This document shows positions 1 through 7,606 of a stretch of 24,625 nucleotides of DNA, in pieces. The notes beneath the pieces were generated by a model. It did not search any database, had not been told where the DNA came from, and saw nothing but the letters and a program-made list of their open reading frames with translations. The position numbers and the translations under genes were made by a program. Source of the stretch: Fen-1231 sp035286465 (GTDB lineage: Bacteria; Gemmatimonadota; Gemmatimonadetes; Gemmatimonadales; Gemmatimonadaceae); contig DATEDF010000087.1 in NCBI GenBank assembly GCA_035286465.1, positions 1-24,625 on the forward strand. The letters run 5' to 3'. The first letter of the stretch is position 1, and every line of letters begins with the position of its first letter.

Positions 1-34
1 GCGTGACGGGTTCCGGGCGCGCGGAAGTACCCAT
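1..34 (-). CDS. Start of a further gene running off the window (partial)
   Basis: On the minus strand an ATG (complement of 32-34) shares one base with the TGA of the PYROXD2-like gene (TGATG arrangement). It opens a frame reading M-G-T-S-A-R-P-E-P-V-T to the window edge. The overlap suggests a translationally coupled next member of the minus-strand run. Only 11 residues are visible, so no function can be assigned, and the frame could close just outside the window. Confidence 0.4.
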   Translation of the reverse strand, partial: MGTSARPEPVT

Positions 35-1638
35 CACGCGCTCCTCAGAATCTCGAGCGCCGCGAGCCGCCCGTTCGCACCCATGATTCCGCCGCCCGGG
101 TGCGTGCCGCTCCCGCACTGGAAGTAGCCGCCGACCGGCGTCCGGTAGCGCGACCACGCGTGCGCCGGCCGGAAGAAGAAGAGCTGGTGCAGCGACAGCT
201 CGCCCGCGAAGATGTTCCCCTCGGAGAGCCCCGTGACGCGCTCGATGTCCGCCGGCGTGATCACCTGCCGGTGGAGGATCGCCGACCTGATGTTCGGCGC
301 GAACCTCGAGAGCGTCTCGATCACCGCGTCGCCGAACGCCTCGCGCTTCGCGTCGGTCCAGCCGCCGTTGAGCTTGTACGGCGCGTACTGCACGAAGATG
401 GACATCACGTGCTTCCCCGGCGGCGCCATCCCGGGGTCAATCATCGAGGGGATCACGACGTCCATGTACGGCGCGCGCGAGAACTCGCCGTACTTCGCGT
501 CGTCGTAGGCGCGCTCGATGTGGTCCACGCTCGGGCTGATGGAGATGGCGCCGCGCAGCGCCCGGAGCGAGAGGGCGGGGCCGCGCGCGTCGCCCACGGA
601 CTCGAGGCAGGTGAATCGCGGCAGCTCGCCCAGCGCGAGATTCACCTTCCCCGACGAGCCGCGGAACTTGAAGCGGCGGATCGCGTCGGCGAAATCGGGC
701 GGGAGCACATCCGGCTCGAGTAGCCCGAGGAACGTGAGACGCGGGTCGAGCCCGCTCACCACGATCGGCGCGGCGATCTCGTCGCCGTTCTCGAGCACGA
801 CGCCCATCGCGCGGCCGCCGCGCACGAGCACCTTCGTGACGCCGGCGCTCGTGCGGATCTCGGCGCCCGCCGCGCGCGCCGCGCCCGCGATCGCCTCGCT
901 CACGCCGCCCGTGCCGCCCTTCGCGAAGCCCCACGCGCGGAAGACGCCGTCAATCTCCCCCATGTAATGATGGAGCAGCACGTACGCCGTCCCCGGCGAG
1001 CGCGGCCCCAGAAACGTCCCGATGACCCCGCTCGCCGACTTGGTCGCCTTGAGCACGTCGGTCTCGAACCATTCGTCGAGGAAGTCCGCGCTGCTCATCG
1101 TCATCAGCTTGTGGAGCGCGTGGAGCTTCACGCCGCCGATCCCGCGCAGGTGCCGCGCGAATCGGAGCAGCCCGAGCAGGTCGCGCGGACTGAGCGACGT
1201 CGGGTCCGGCGGGATCATCGAGAGGATCGGTTTCACGGCCTGCGCCATCCACTGCATCAGGCGGCCGTACTCGTCGTACGCGTCGGCGTCGCGCGGCGAA
1301 TGGCGATGCAGTTCTCTCCGGCTCTGGTCGTGATCGCCCCACTGCGCGAGATGGTCGCCGTTCAGCATCGGCGTGACGGTGCTCTCGAGCGGGAGGATGT
1401 GGAGCCCGTGGCGCGGCAGGTCGAGGTCGCGGATGATCTCGGGGCGGAGGAGACTGACGACGTACGAGTACACCGAGTAGGTGAAGCCCGGGAAGATCTG
1501 CTCGCTCACGGCGGCGCCGCCGACGCGGTCGCGGCGTTCGAGCACAACGACGCGCCGCCCCGCGCGCGCGAGATACGCGGCGTTCACCAGGCCGTTGTGC
1601 CCGCCGCCGATCACGATCGCGTCGTAGCGTGGGGCCAT
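34..1638 (-). CDS. PYROXD2-like FAD-dependent oxidoreductase (phytoene dehydrogenase/CrtI superfamily)
   Basis: This 534-aa protein starts with a Rossmann dinucleotide-binding motif (IGGGHNGL, residues 10-17) followed by the acidic end of beta-2 (VLERRDRVGG). The C-terminus carries the second FAD-contact segment, GGGIMGANG. The overall pattern, with HNGLVNAAYLARAG near the start and FQCGSGTHPGGG near the end, matches the PYROXD2/COG1233 branch rather than true carotenoid desaturases, and no other carotenoid gene is present. The family oxidises or isomerises hydrophobic or amine substrates with FAD; the substrate here is unknown. The ATG at 1638 was chosen because the Rossmann strand begins within six residues of it. 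A GAGGG lies about 9 nt upstream. The frame is open further upstream, but that stretch is arginine-rich shadow sequence of the GcvT gene. It lies 40 nt downstream of the GcvT-like gene and is probably co-transcribed. The family is clear, the reaction is not. Confidence 0.88.
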   Translation of the reverse strand: MAPRYDAIVIGGGHNGLVNAAYLARAGRRVVVLERRDRVGGAAVSEQIFPGFTYSVYSYVVSLLRPEIIRDLDLPRHGLHILPLESTVTPMLNGDHLAQWGDHDQSRRELHRHSPRDADAYDEYGRLMQWMAQAVKPILSMIPPDPTSLSPRDLLGLLRFARHLRGIGGVKLHALHKLMTMSSADFLDEWFETDVLKATKSASGVIGTFLGPRSPGTAYVLLHHYMGEIDGVFRAWGFAKGGTGGVSEAIAGAARAAGAEIRTSAGVTKVLVRGGRAMGVVLENGDEIAAPIVVSGLDPRLTFLGLLEPDVLPPDFADAIRRFKFRGSSGKVNLALGELPRFTCLESVGDARGPALSLRALRGAISISPSVDHIERAYDDAKYGEFSRAPYMDVVIPSMIDPGMAPPGKHVMSIFVQYAPYKLNGGWTDAKREAFGDAVIETLSRFAPNIRSAILHRQVITPADIERVTGLSEGNIFAGELSLHQLFFFRPAHAWSRYRTPVGGYFQCGSGTHPGGGIMGANGRLAALEILRSA

Positions 1639-1678
1639 CAGAGGCACCCTCGTCGCCGAACGCACCGGGGAATCGCCA

Positions 1679-2866
1679 TCACGCGCGCTTCCGCTCGGGA
1701 TCGAAGAACGGCGTCTTCGCGACGCGCGCCGCCGCGCGCTTGCGCCGGTGCTCCACGGTGATCTCCATCTCGAGCGGCGCGTCGGGCGCGGCGTACGGCG
1801 ACCGGACGTGCGCGAGCGCGATGTACTTCTTGAGGAGCGGAGACCAGCAGCCGCTCGTGGCGTAACCCACCTGCGAGCCGTTCGAGTACAGGGGCACGCT
1901 CGTCCGCCACGCGACAGCCGGCAGGCGTGGCGGGAGCCCCACTTCGGCGTAGAGCCGCTCGAGCGAGTCCCACTCCACCTCGATTCCGGTGAACCGCCAC
2001 GCGGGCCCGCGCGCGTGTTCCGCGGCGAGCGCGTCGCGCCCCACGAAATACCCCTTCTCGAGCTTGACCGTCCAGGCAAGGTTCAGCTCGAAGGGCGAGG
2101 ACGTCTGATCCGCGATCAGCGCGTGGTGCGCGGACACGTAGTCCACCTCGGCCAGCATCAGCGCGGCCTCGATGCGCGCGAGATCGAGCGCGAGCATCCC
2201 GCACGGCGTGAGCCCGTACGGCGTGCCGGCCTCGACCAGGGCGTCCCAGAGCGGCAGCGCGTGCGGGGCGTCGAGCCAGAGCTCGTAGCCCAGGTCGCCC
2301 GTGTACCCCGTGCGCGAGATCGTGACCGGAATGCCGCGCACCGTGGCCGGCGTCAAGCGGAAGTACTTGAGACCGGCGAGATCCGTCTGCGTGAGGCGCT
2401 CGAGGATCACGCGCGAGAGCGGGCCCTGGAGCGCGAGCGCCGCGGTGGAGTCGCTCACGTCCTCGATCGCGACGTCGAGACCCACCGCGTTCTCCGCGAG
2501 CCAGCGGTAGCTCGGGTCGGCCGACGTCAGCCGGTAGCGCTGATCGTCGAGGCGCGAGATGGTGCCGTCGTCAATCACCTTGCCGGCGGAATCGCACCAG
2601 CTCGTGTAGACGACCTGGCCCGGGTGCATTCGCGCGACGTCGCGCGTGACGACGCGGTCGAGGAGCCGCGTCGCGTCGCGTCCCGTGACGAGATACTTGT
2701 AGAGCGGCGTCACGTCGAGGAGCGCCGCCGAGCTGCGGATGGCATGGTACTCGCGGTCGTGCTGCAGCTCGTACGAGCTGGCGACCACGAAGCCCGCCCA
2801 GCGGCGCCACGCCTGGCTCACGCAGAGCGCGGACGTCCGCTCGTGGAACGGCGTGCGCTTCAGCAC
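1679..2866 (-). CDS. GcvT-like aminomethyltransferase (folate-binding T-protein family)
   Basis: This is a 395-aa protein with the layout of glycine-cleavage T-proteins. The N-terminus LKRTPFHERT resembles the family's K-R-T-P-L-x-x-x-H opening. It is followed by AALLDVTPLYKYLVTGRDA, VVYTSWCDSAGKVIDDGTI, the RTGYTGDLGYELW segment (family GxTGExGxE), and GMLALDLARIEAALML (family R-x-E-x-G region). T-proteins move a one-carbon unit from an amine to tetrahydrofolate. Relatives fused to or paired with DAO-type oxidases act on sarcosine or dimethylglycine. No gcvH or gcvP lies nearby, and an FAD oxidoreductase ends 34 nt upstream, so a role in N-methyl-amine breakdown is more likely than the classical glycine cleavage system. 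That role is inferred. The start is GTG at 2866, chosen from the family N-terminus; no clear Shine-Dalgarno is visible. Several family positions differ (TGDLGYE for TGExGxE), so activity is unproven. Confidence 0.87.
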   Translation of the reverse strand: MLKRTPFHERTSALCVSQAWRRWAGFVVASSYELQHDREYHAIRSSAALLDVTPLYKYLVTGRDATRLLDRVVTRDVARMHPGQVVYTSWCDSAGKVIDDGTISRLDDQRYRLTSADPSYRWLAENAVGLDVAIEDVSDSTAALALQGPLSRVILERLTQTDLAGLKYFRLTPATVRGIPVTISRTGYTGDLGYELWLDAPHALPLWDALVEAGTPYGLTPCGMLALDLARIEAALMLAEVDYVSAHHALIADQTSSPFELNLAWTVKLEKGYFVGRDALAAEHARGPAWRFTGIEVEWDSLERLYAEVGLPPRLPAVAWRTSVPLYSNGSQVGYATSGCWSPLLKKYIALAHVRSPYAAPDAPLEMEITVEHRRKRAAARVAKTPFFDPERKRA

Positions 2867-2900
2867 GCGGGTCGCGGAGCGGAAGAAGCGCGGGCGGTGT

Positions 2901-4034
2901 TCACGCGCGCACGGCGGATTGGGCGATCAGTGACGCGAACTCCGAGTGCTCGCCGCACGCGGCGCGGGCCACGGCGCGCCCGCAGAGCGCGCCGACGAGG
3001 TTGCCGTTGCCGCTGAATCCGCCCGTGACCCACACGCCCGGCCGCACCTCCGCGAGCACGGGGAGCCCGGTGGTCGTGTACGACACGCTCGCCGCCCAGC
3101 GGTGCGTGACGGGCGCCTTCACCCTGAGCTGGTTCCGGAGCACGCCGTCGAGGTAGTCCTGGATGAATGGCGTCGGCTCGCTCGACGCGGTCCACTCCTG
3201 CTCGATCGCGCGGTCGCGGCCGCCACCCAGCGCGAGGGAGCCGTCCGGCAGCTGCTGCCAGTAGTCGTAGCCGTACCGGGTCGAGACGGGGCAGGGAATC
3301 TCGACCTCACGCGTGGGCGCGGTCGCCAGCATCTGCAGCCGCGCCGTGCGCACGCTGCCCGCGAGTTCCGGCACCAGGGTCTCCAGCCCACCGTCCACCG
3401 CGACGATGACCTGCTCGCACGCGATGCGCCCGTGCGGCGTCATCACCTCGTCGGCCGTGAACCCGAGCGCGCGCGTACGCTCGAAGAGCTGCGCGCCCTC
3501 GCGCCGGACGCGGTTCGCGAGCGCGCGGCACCGCGCGAGCGGATTGAACGCCGCGTCGCCGGGAATGAGGATGCCACGCCCCAGCGGCCCGTTGTAGTTC
3601 TTCACGGGCAGTCCGTCGTCGCGCATCGCCTCGCGCTGGCGCGCGCAGTCCACATGCTCCTCGTCCGACATCGCGAGGCGGAGCGACCCGACGAACCGCA
3701 CCGCGCCCTTCGCCTGCTCGGTGATGCGGTGAATTTCCTCCCGCGTCAGCTCGTAGAGGCGCAGCGCGCGACGATGCCCGATGCCCCGGACGGCCTCGTG
3801 ATGGAACGCCGCCGCGCCCGCGCGCAGGATGCCGGCGTTCTTCCCCGCGGCGCCGCCCGCCACCGGGCCGGCATCAATGCCGGCCACCCGCCGCCCGAGC
3901 GCGAGCAACTCGTCCACGCACGAAAGGCCGGTGCCGCCCAGCCCGATGACGCAGACGTCGGTCCGGACGTCGGCGTCGAGCGCGGGGAGGTCGGGCCAGC
4001 GGCCGTCGTCCCAGACGGGCGTGTTGATGGGCAC
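2901..4034 (-). CDS. DAO-family FAD-dependent oxidoreductase (glycine/sarcosine oxidase-like)
   Basis: This 377-aa protein has an N-terminal Rossmann motif IGLGGTGLS (about residues 30-38) followed by VAGIDAGPVAGGAAGKNAGIL. That is the FAD-binding start typical of glycine/D-amino-acid oxidases (DAO/COG0665), including the G-x-S/K-N-A-G segment. The C-terminus has VWVTGGFSGNGNL, equivalent to the final FAD-binding glycine motif. There is no signal peptide, so it should be cytosolic. The family oxidises secondary or primary amines such as sarcosine, glycine and gamma-glutamyl-putrescine. It lies 34 nt upstream of the GcvT-like gene, which could take up the formaldehyde-level carbon released from an N-methyl amine; that coupling is inference. 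The start is GTG at 4034. An in-frame stop lies nine codons upstream, so little choice exists. A 120-nt gap with short repeats separates it from the amidohydrolase, so it may have its own promoter. Confidence 0.86.
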   Translation of the reverse strand: MPINTPVWDDGRWPDLPALDADVRTDVCVIGLGGTGLSCVDELLALGRRVAGIDAGPVAGGAAGKNAGILRAGAAAFHHEAVRGIGHRRALRLYELTREEIHRITEQAKGAVRFVGSLRLAMSDEEHVDCARQREAMRDDGLPVKNYNGPLGRGILIPGDAAFNPLARCRALANRVRREGAQLFERTRALGFTADEVMTPHGRIACEQVIVAVDGGLETLVPELAGSVRTARLQMLATAPTREVEIPCPVSTRYGYDYWQQLPDGSLALGGGRDRAIEQEWTASSEPTPFIQDYLDGVLRNQLRVKAPVTHRWAASVSYTTTGLPVLAEVRPGVWVTGGFSGNGNLVGALCGRAVARAACGEHSEFASLIAQSAVRA

Positions 4035-4054
4035 GGGCGAGGTTGGAGTTCGCG

Positions 4055-4127
4055 GTGATCAGTTTTCGCTTCACGGAATATGGCGTCCGCGCAGCCCTTC
4101 TGAGAACCGATCACTGACAACCGATAA
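4055..4127. repeat. Short degenerate repeats: 14-bp direct pair and a 13-bp imperfect inverted copy
   Basis: Two adjacent 14-bp copies, CTGAGAACCGATCA (4100-4113) and CTGACAACCGATAA (4114-4127), agree at 12 of 14 positions and are followed by another AACCG. The reverse strand at 4055-4067 reads GAAAACTGATCAC, matching 4102-4114 (GAGAACCGATCAC) at 11 of 13 positions with two transitions. Together they form an imperfect inverted pair around a 34-nt spacer. They fill the gap between the amidohydrolase stop and the DAO start and may form a leader stem-loop or belong to a dispersed repeat family. Confidence 0.6.
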
Positions 4128-4154
4128 CCGTGTACTCGTGGTTGTCGCCCTCTC

Positions 4155-5399
4155 CTATCTCGGTCCTCGCCCGTCGTCCCGGAGCACCCTGCCGCCCTTC
4201 ATCACGAAGCTCACCCGCCGCACCGCCGTGATGTCGCGCAGCGGATCGCCGTCCATCGCGATGATATCCGCCTCCAGGCCCGGCGCGAGCGCGCCGATCC
4301 GTTCGCCGAGCTTCAGCGCTTCGGCGTTCAGCGACGTCGCCGCGAGGAGCGCGTGCATCGGCGCCTCGCCCGCGTCCCGGACGCGACAGATCAGGTCCTC
4401 GGCGTTCCGCCCGTGCGCGCCGGCCACCGCGTCGGTGCCGTACGTGACCTTGAGCGCCGGCGTCGCGAGCGCCTTGCGGATGTCCTCGGCGGCCAGCGGG
4501 ATCGCCCGCTCCATCGCCGCGAACCCCTCGGCGTTGTAGTTGCCGATCCCCTCGTACTTCGCGCGGTTGTCGAGATAGTTCCGGAAGACGAGCGAGCACT
4601 GCGGGTCGAAGTAGACGCCCTTCGCGGCCATCAGGTCCAGCTCCGTTTGCGTGACGAAGATCCCGTGCTCGACCTGGTCGCAGCCGGCGTTCACCGTCGC
4701 GCGCACCGACTCGGCGCTGTGCGCGTGCACGATCGCGCGGAGCCCCTGCGCGTGGGCCTCACCGCAGGCGGCCGCGAGCTGTGCGTCGGTCAGGGTCTGG
4801 CGGCCGCCGTCGCGGATGCTCGCGGAGGCGAAGATCTTGATCACGTCCGCGCCCTCCTTCTTCCGCTGCCGGATGCGCGCGCGCAGCGTGTCGGGATCGC
4901 CGCCCGAGAGCGACGCGAGCGACGTCACGATGCGCGGCCCCGGCACGCCCTGCGTCGCGATCCAGTCGCGCAGGTCGCGATCCTCGCTGGAGCCCGGGCT
5001 CTGGACGGTGGTGAAGCCCGCCATCAGCGTCGCGTGCGCGTTCGCGGCCGCGGCGAGCATCGCCTGCACCGGCGTGTCGCCGTCAGTGCGCGTGTGGTAG
5101 CGTCCCTGCCGGTTGAAGTACCAGGTGAGGTGCACGTGCGCGTCAATCAGGCCCGGGAGCACGGTGCGGCCGCGCAGGTCAATGAGCCGGCCGTTCGCGG
5201 GGCCGCTCCCCTGCGCGACGATCCGCGTGATGCGGCCGTTCTCGATCACGATGTCCACGTTCGAGAGCGTCTTGCCGCGGCCATCGAGCGCGGTGGAGGC
5301 GCGGATCACCGTCGGCGCGTCCTGCGCCGTGACGGCGTTCGTGAGCGTGAGCGCGGCGGCAGCGCCGAGCGTTGCGAGAAACCGGGAGGGAGCGATCAC
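4155..5399 (-). CDS. Secreted metal-dependent amidohydrolase (imidazolonepropionase/prolidase-like)
   Basis: This is a 414-aa protein. Residues 1-25 form a signal peptide (RFLATLGAAAALTLTNAVTA then QD), so it is exported. The beta-sandwich start (DIVIENGRITRIVAQG) leads to the hallmark GLIDAHVHL with metal ligands H88 and H90, a probable bridging lysine in VIKIFA (K188), a histidine in the VHAHS segment (H225/H227), EHG (H245), and YGTDA for the catalytic aspartate near residue 320. The C-terminus LAPGLEADIIAMDGDPL is the typical closing sandwich. Relatives hydrolyse dipeptides, cyclic amides or organophosphates; the substrate cannot be read from sequence. The GTG start at 5399 is supported by the GTGA overlap with the stop of the upstream membrane protein gene and by the signal peptide. 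The open frame extends further upstream but only as arginine-rich shadow sequence. Confidence 0.9.
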   Translation of the reverse strand: MIAPSRFLATLGAAAALTLTNAVTAQDAPTVIRASTALDGRGKTLSNVDIVIENGRITRIVAQGSGPANGRLIDLRGRTVLPGLIDAHVHLTWYFNRQGRYHTRTDGDTPVQAMLAAAANAHATLMAGFTTVQSPGSSEDRDLRDWIATQGVPGPRIVTSLASLSGGDPDTLRARIRQRKKEGADVIKIFASASIRDGGRQTLTDAQLAAACGEAHAQGLRAIVHAHSAESVRATVNAGCDQVEHGIFVTQTELDLMAAKGVYFDPQCSLVFRNYLDNRAKYEGIGNYNAEGFAAMERAIPLAAEDIRKALATPALKVTYGTDAVAGAHGRNAEDLICRVRDAGEAPMHALLAATSLNAEALKLGERIGALAPGLEADIIAMDGDPLRDITAVRRVSFVMKGGRVLRDDGRGPR

Positions 5400-5785
5400 G
5401 GGGACGGCACCGGGTTGCGGCGTGGGCGGCGGAGCATCCCGCCGGCGAGGGCGAAGAGCGGGCCGATGACGGCGAGCGCCGCGGGATACCACGCGGGCTG
5501 GCCCGGCTGCGGATGGCCGATCTGCGAGGCCGCCATCGCGAGGATCATCGCGGCGAGACCGAGGGCGTGCGCGCGGGGCCTGCCCGGGGCGAGCGCCGCG
5601 GTGGAGTAGCCGCCGGCCGCCGCGGCGAATGCGGACGCAGCCAGGTTCAGCGCGAGGTACGTGCGTGTCGGCTCGAGCGCGCGCACGCCGGTGGCCCACG
5701 CGGCGAGCGCGGTAAGGACGAGCACGAGCATCGCCATGATGGCGAATCCGCCGAGGAGCGCCACGACGCTCCTGAAGACACTCAC
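5396..5785 (-). CDS. Small four-helix membrane protein, unknown function
   Basis: This is a 129-aa hydrophobic protein. It has an apparent first helix (VVALLGGFAIMAMLVLVL), a second (YLALNLAASAFAAAAGGY), a third (ALGLAAMILAMAASQIG) and a fourth (WYPAALAVIGPLFALAGGML), ending in a basic tail (RRPRRNPVPSP). I do not recognise a named family. Its TGA overlaps the GTG of the secreted amidohydrolase by 4 nt, so the two are probably translated in a coupled way. It starts 23 nt after the GGDEF-like membrane gene. GTG at 5785 is preferred; another in-frame GTG at 5806 would add seven residues. The function is unknown. Confidence 0.72.
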   Translation of the reverse strand: MSVFRSVVALLGGFAIMAMLVLVLTALAAWATGVRALEPTRTYLALNLAASAFAAAAGGYSTAALAPGRPRAHALGLAAMILAMAASQIGHPQPGQPAWYPAALAVIGPLFALAGGMLRRPRRNPVPSP

Positions 5786-5808
5786 GCGCGGAGCGCCGCT
5801 CGGCACGC

Positions 5809-7011
5809 CTACTGCAGTCTGGGGTCGGCCGAAACGTCCTTCACCGCGGCGACGAGATCCTCGCCGCCCGTGAAGGAGGCGACGGCCATCACCGTCTCGG
5901 GGCGGATCACGTCGTGCACGCCGGCCACCATCAGCGGCGCCGCCTTGGCGAGCAGGAGCTGCATCCGCGGGGTCGCGACCGCGGGGACGGCGCGCGGCAT
6001 CACGATCACGAAATCGCGGTTGTCCCAGCGGTAGACGCGGTCGTGCGCGCGCACCGCGCTGTCCAGCACGCCGGCGAAGTGCTTGAGCAGCGTGTCGCCG
6101 ACGGCGGCGCCGTGCGAGGTGATGGCGCGCTCGAGATTCGTGAGACGCACGCGCACCACCGAGCCGAAGCTGGCGCGCGCGAAATCGAGCCCGAGCGTCG
6201 CGTCGAACGCGCGCCGGTTGAGCAGTCCGGTCTGCTCGTCGTAGAAGTCGAGCAGTCGCTCGCGGTCCTGCAGGAGGTCGAGGTGCGCGCGCGTGTCCAT
6301 CGTCTCGCGCTTGCCGTCCTCGAACAGGAGGCGCACCATCGCGTACGCCAGCGCGAGCTGGAGCAGCAGGTCGGCGTAGAAGCCGTAGCGCTCGAGCCGG
6401 ACGAACCACGGTTGCGCCGAGAGGGCGGTGCTGAACCTGGCCGAGAGATAGAAGATCACCAGGGCGATCCAGAGCGCGGCGAGGAGGGCGAGCACGAGCG
6501 CCGCGAGGCGGCCCCCGAGACTCCGCCGCGAAGGCGGCAGCCGCACGAAGAGCGACGCCGCGAACGCGTACGCGGCGACCGCGAACGGCCCCTGCGCCAG
6601 CCCCAGCGCGGCGAGCCCGCCGTGGTGGGTGTCGGTGGCGAAGGCGAGCGCGAGACCGACGGGCACCGCCAGTCGCAGAAGCAGGCGCTCGCGCGCTCCC
6701 GAGACGAACAGCCGCGCGCCGCGCACGAGGAGCGCGAGCGCGAGCAGCTTGAAGCCGAAGAAGACGACCGCGAAGAGCCACGGCGCGAACGCGGTGCTCG
6801 CGGCGATCGCGCTGTTCGGGTCGGTGAGCCGCTGGTAGATGACGGCCGCGACGAGCGCGACCGCGAGCATCACCCACGACTCCTCCCACGCTTTGAAATA
6901 CGGCCGCCGGTCGGCCTGGCCGCGGAGGAGCGTGAAGAGCGCGACCAGCACGACCACGCCGAGCACCTCGGCGAAGGGCCCGAGCGCCGCGATGACGAGG
7001 TTGGGCGTCAC
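5809..7011 (-). CDS. Membrane protein with degenerate GGDEF domain
   Basis: This is a 400-aa protein. Residues 1 to about 240 contain roughly six or seven hydrophobic segments and form a membrane module I cannot name. A short linker follows (LLFEDGKRETMDTRAHLDLLQDRERLLDFY), then a GGDEF-fold domain. The opening motif DEQTGLLNRRAFD (from D258) matches the family D-x-L-T-G-L-x-N-R-R. The active-site loop that should read R-Y-G-G-D/E-E-F instead reads RWDNRDF (328-334). Both glycines and the catalytic acid pair are lost, so diguanylate cyclase activity is unlikely. RAHD at 321-324 sits exactly five residues before the loop, where the RxxD inhibitory c-di-GMP site lies in active cyclases. A receptor or scaffold role is therefore possible but unproven. 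It starts with GTG at 7011, 7 nt after the DinB stop. Confidence 0.82.
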   Translation of the reverse strand: MTPNLVIAALGPFAEVLGVVVLVALFTLLRGQADRRPYFKAWEESWVMLAVALVAAVIYQRLTDPNSAIAASTAFAPWLFAVVFFGFKLLALALLVRGARLFVSGARERLLLRLAVPVGLALAFATDTHHGGLAALGLAQGPFAVAAYAFAASLFVRLPPSRRSLGGRLAALVLALLAALWIALVIFYLSARFSTALSAQPWFVRLERYGFYADLLLQLALAYAMVRLLFEDGKRETMDTRAHLDLLQDRERLLDFYDEQTGLLNRRAFDATLGLDFARASFGSVVRVRLTNLERAITSHGAAVGDTLLKHFAGVLDSAVRAHDRVYRWDNRDFVIVMPRAVPAVATPRMQLLLAKAAPLMVAGVHDVIRPETVMAVASFTGGEDLVAAVKDVSADPRLQ

Positions 7012-7018
7012 GGGGCGC

Positions 7019-7513
7019 TCACCGGTCCGCGAGCGCCGCGAGCGAGACGGCGCCGACCGACGCGGTGCTGCCCGTCACCACGCGCCGGTGATAGTCCACC
7101 TGCCCGAGATGGTACGCGAAGTGCGCCTCGAGATGGGACAGAAAGCGTCCCGTCGGCAGCCGGAGCCCGCCCACCTCGAGCGGAAAGGGCGCGTCGAGCG
7201 CCGAGGGGTCGAGCGAGGCCAGCGTGCGCGCGACGTCGTCGGCGGCCGCCTCGATCTGCGCGATGAGCTCCGTGCGCGGCACGTCGCGCCGCGCGAACTC
7301 GGCCTCGCGATCGCGCACGTAGCCCGTGGCGCCGAGTTGCGCGCCGATGAACCACCGCAGGTTCCCGGCGAGGTGGAGCGCGAGGTTCCCGGCCGAGTTC
7401 GGCACGCCGTTCGGTGTCGCCCAGATGGCGCGCTCGTCCGGGTACGCGAGCAGCTCATCGCGGAGCGAGCCGAGCTCGCGATTGAGCAGGCGGGAGAGAT
7501 CGGCAAAACCCAT
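7019..7513 (-). CDS. DinB-family four-helix protein (putative metal-dependent thiol transferase fold)
   Basis: This is a 164-aa protein of the DinB/YfiT-like superfamily. It opens with helix one (FADLSRLLNRELGSLRDELLAYP). A histidine follows in the segment NLALHLAGNLRWFIG (family H-x-x-x-N/H-x-x-W-W). The C-terminal helix FLSHLEAHFAYHLGQVDYHRRVV supplies the paired histidines (H-x-x-x-H) that complete the usual three-His metal site. Members include mycothiol- or bacillithiol-dependent transferases and many uncharacterised proteins; the thiol partner here is unknown. The ATG at 7513 fits the family length (about 150-170 aa). The longer upstream open frame has no family match and runs through the neighbouring gene. 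It is first in a tight run with the GGDEF-like gene 7 nt downstream. No convincing Shine-Dalgarno is visible. Confidence 0.85.
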   Translation of the reverse strand: MGFADLSRLLNRELGSLRDELLAYPDERAIWATPNGVPNSAGNLALHLAGNLRWFIGAQLGATGYVRDREAEFARRDVPRTELIAQIEAAADDVARTLASLDPSALDAPFPLEVGGLRLPTGRFLSHLEAHFAYHLGQVDYHRRVVTGSTASVGAVSLAALADR

Positions 7514-7550
7514 GCGGCTTAACGTGAAGGGCCGCCGGCCGCGCGCGCCA

Positions 7551-7583
7551 GTCGCGCGCCGGTCGCGCGCCGGTCGCGCGCCG
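7551..7583. repeat. Three perfect 11-bp tandem repeats (GTCGCGCGCCG)
   Basis: The unit GTCGCGCGCCG is present three times without mismatch at 7551-7561, 7562-7572 and 7573-7583. It lies in the 86-nt gap between the small membrane protein stop and the DinB start. The unit length is not a multiple of three and the repeat is non-coding. It is likely replication slippage, with possible copy-number variation between strains. Confidence 0.85.
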
Positions 7584-7606
7584 CGGCTCAGTCGTCGACT
7601 CAGCCG
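7584..7606 (-). terminator. Near-perfect palindrome over the stop of the small membrane protein gene (weak terminator candidate)
   Basis: Arms CGGCT-c-AGTCG (7584-7594) and CGACT-c-AGCCG (7596-7606) pair over 11 positions with a single C/C mismatch. The palindrome overlaps the TGA at 7600-7602. There is no T-run on either side, so it could equally be an RNA-stability or attenuation hairpin. Confidence 0.3.

Noticed and set aside
1748..3016. Plus-strand 422-codon frame over the GcvT-like gene
   Set aside because: The arginine/valine-rich translation has no motif, and the opposite strand has a complete family match.
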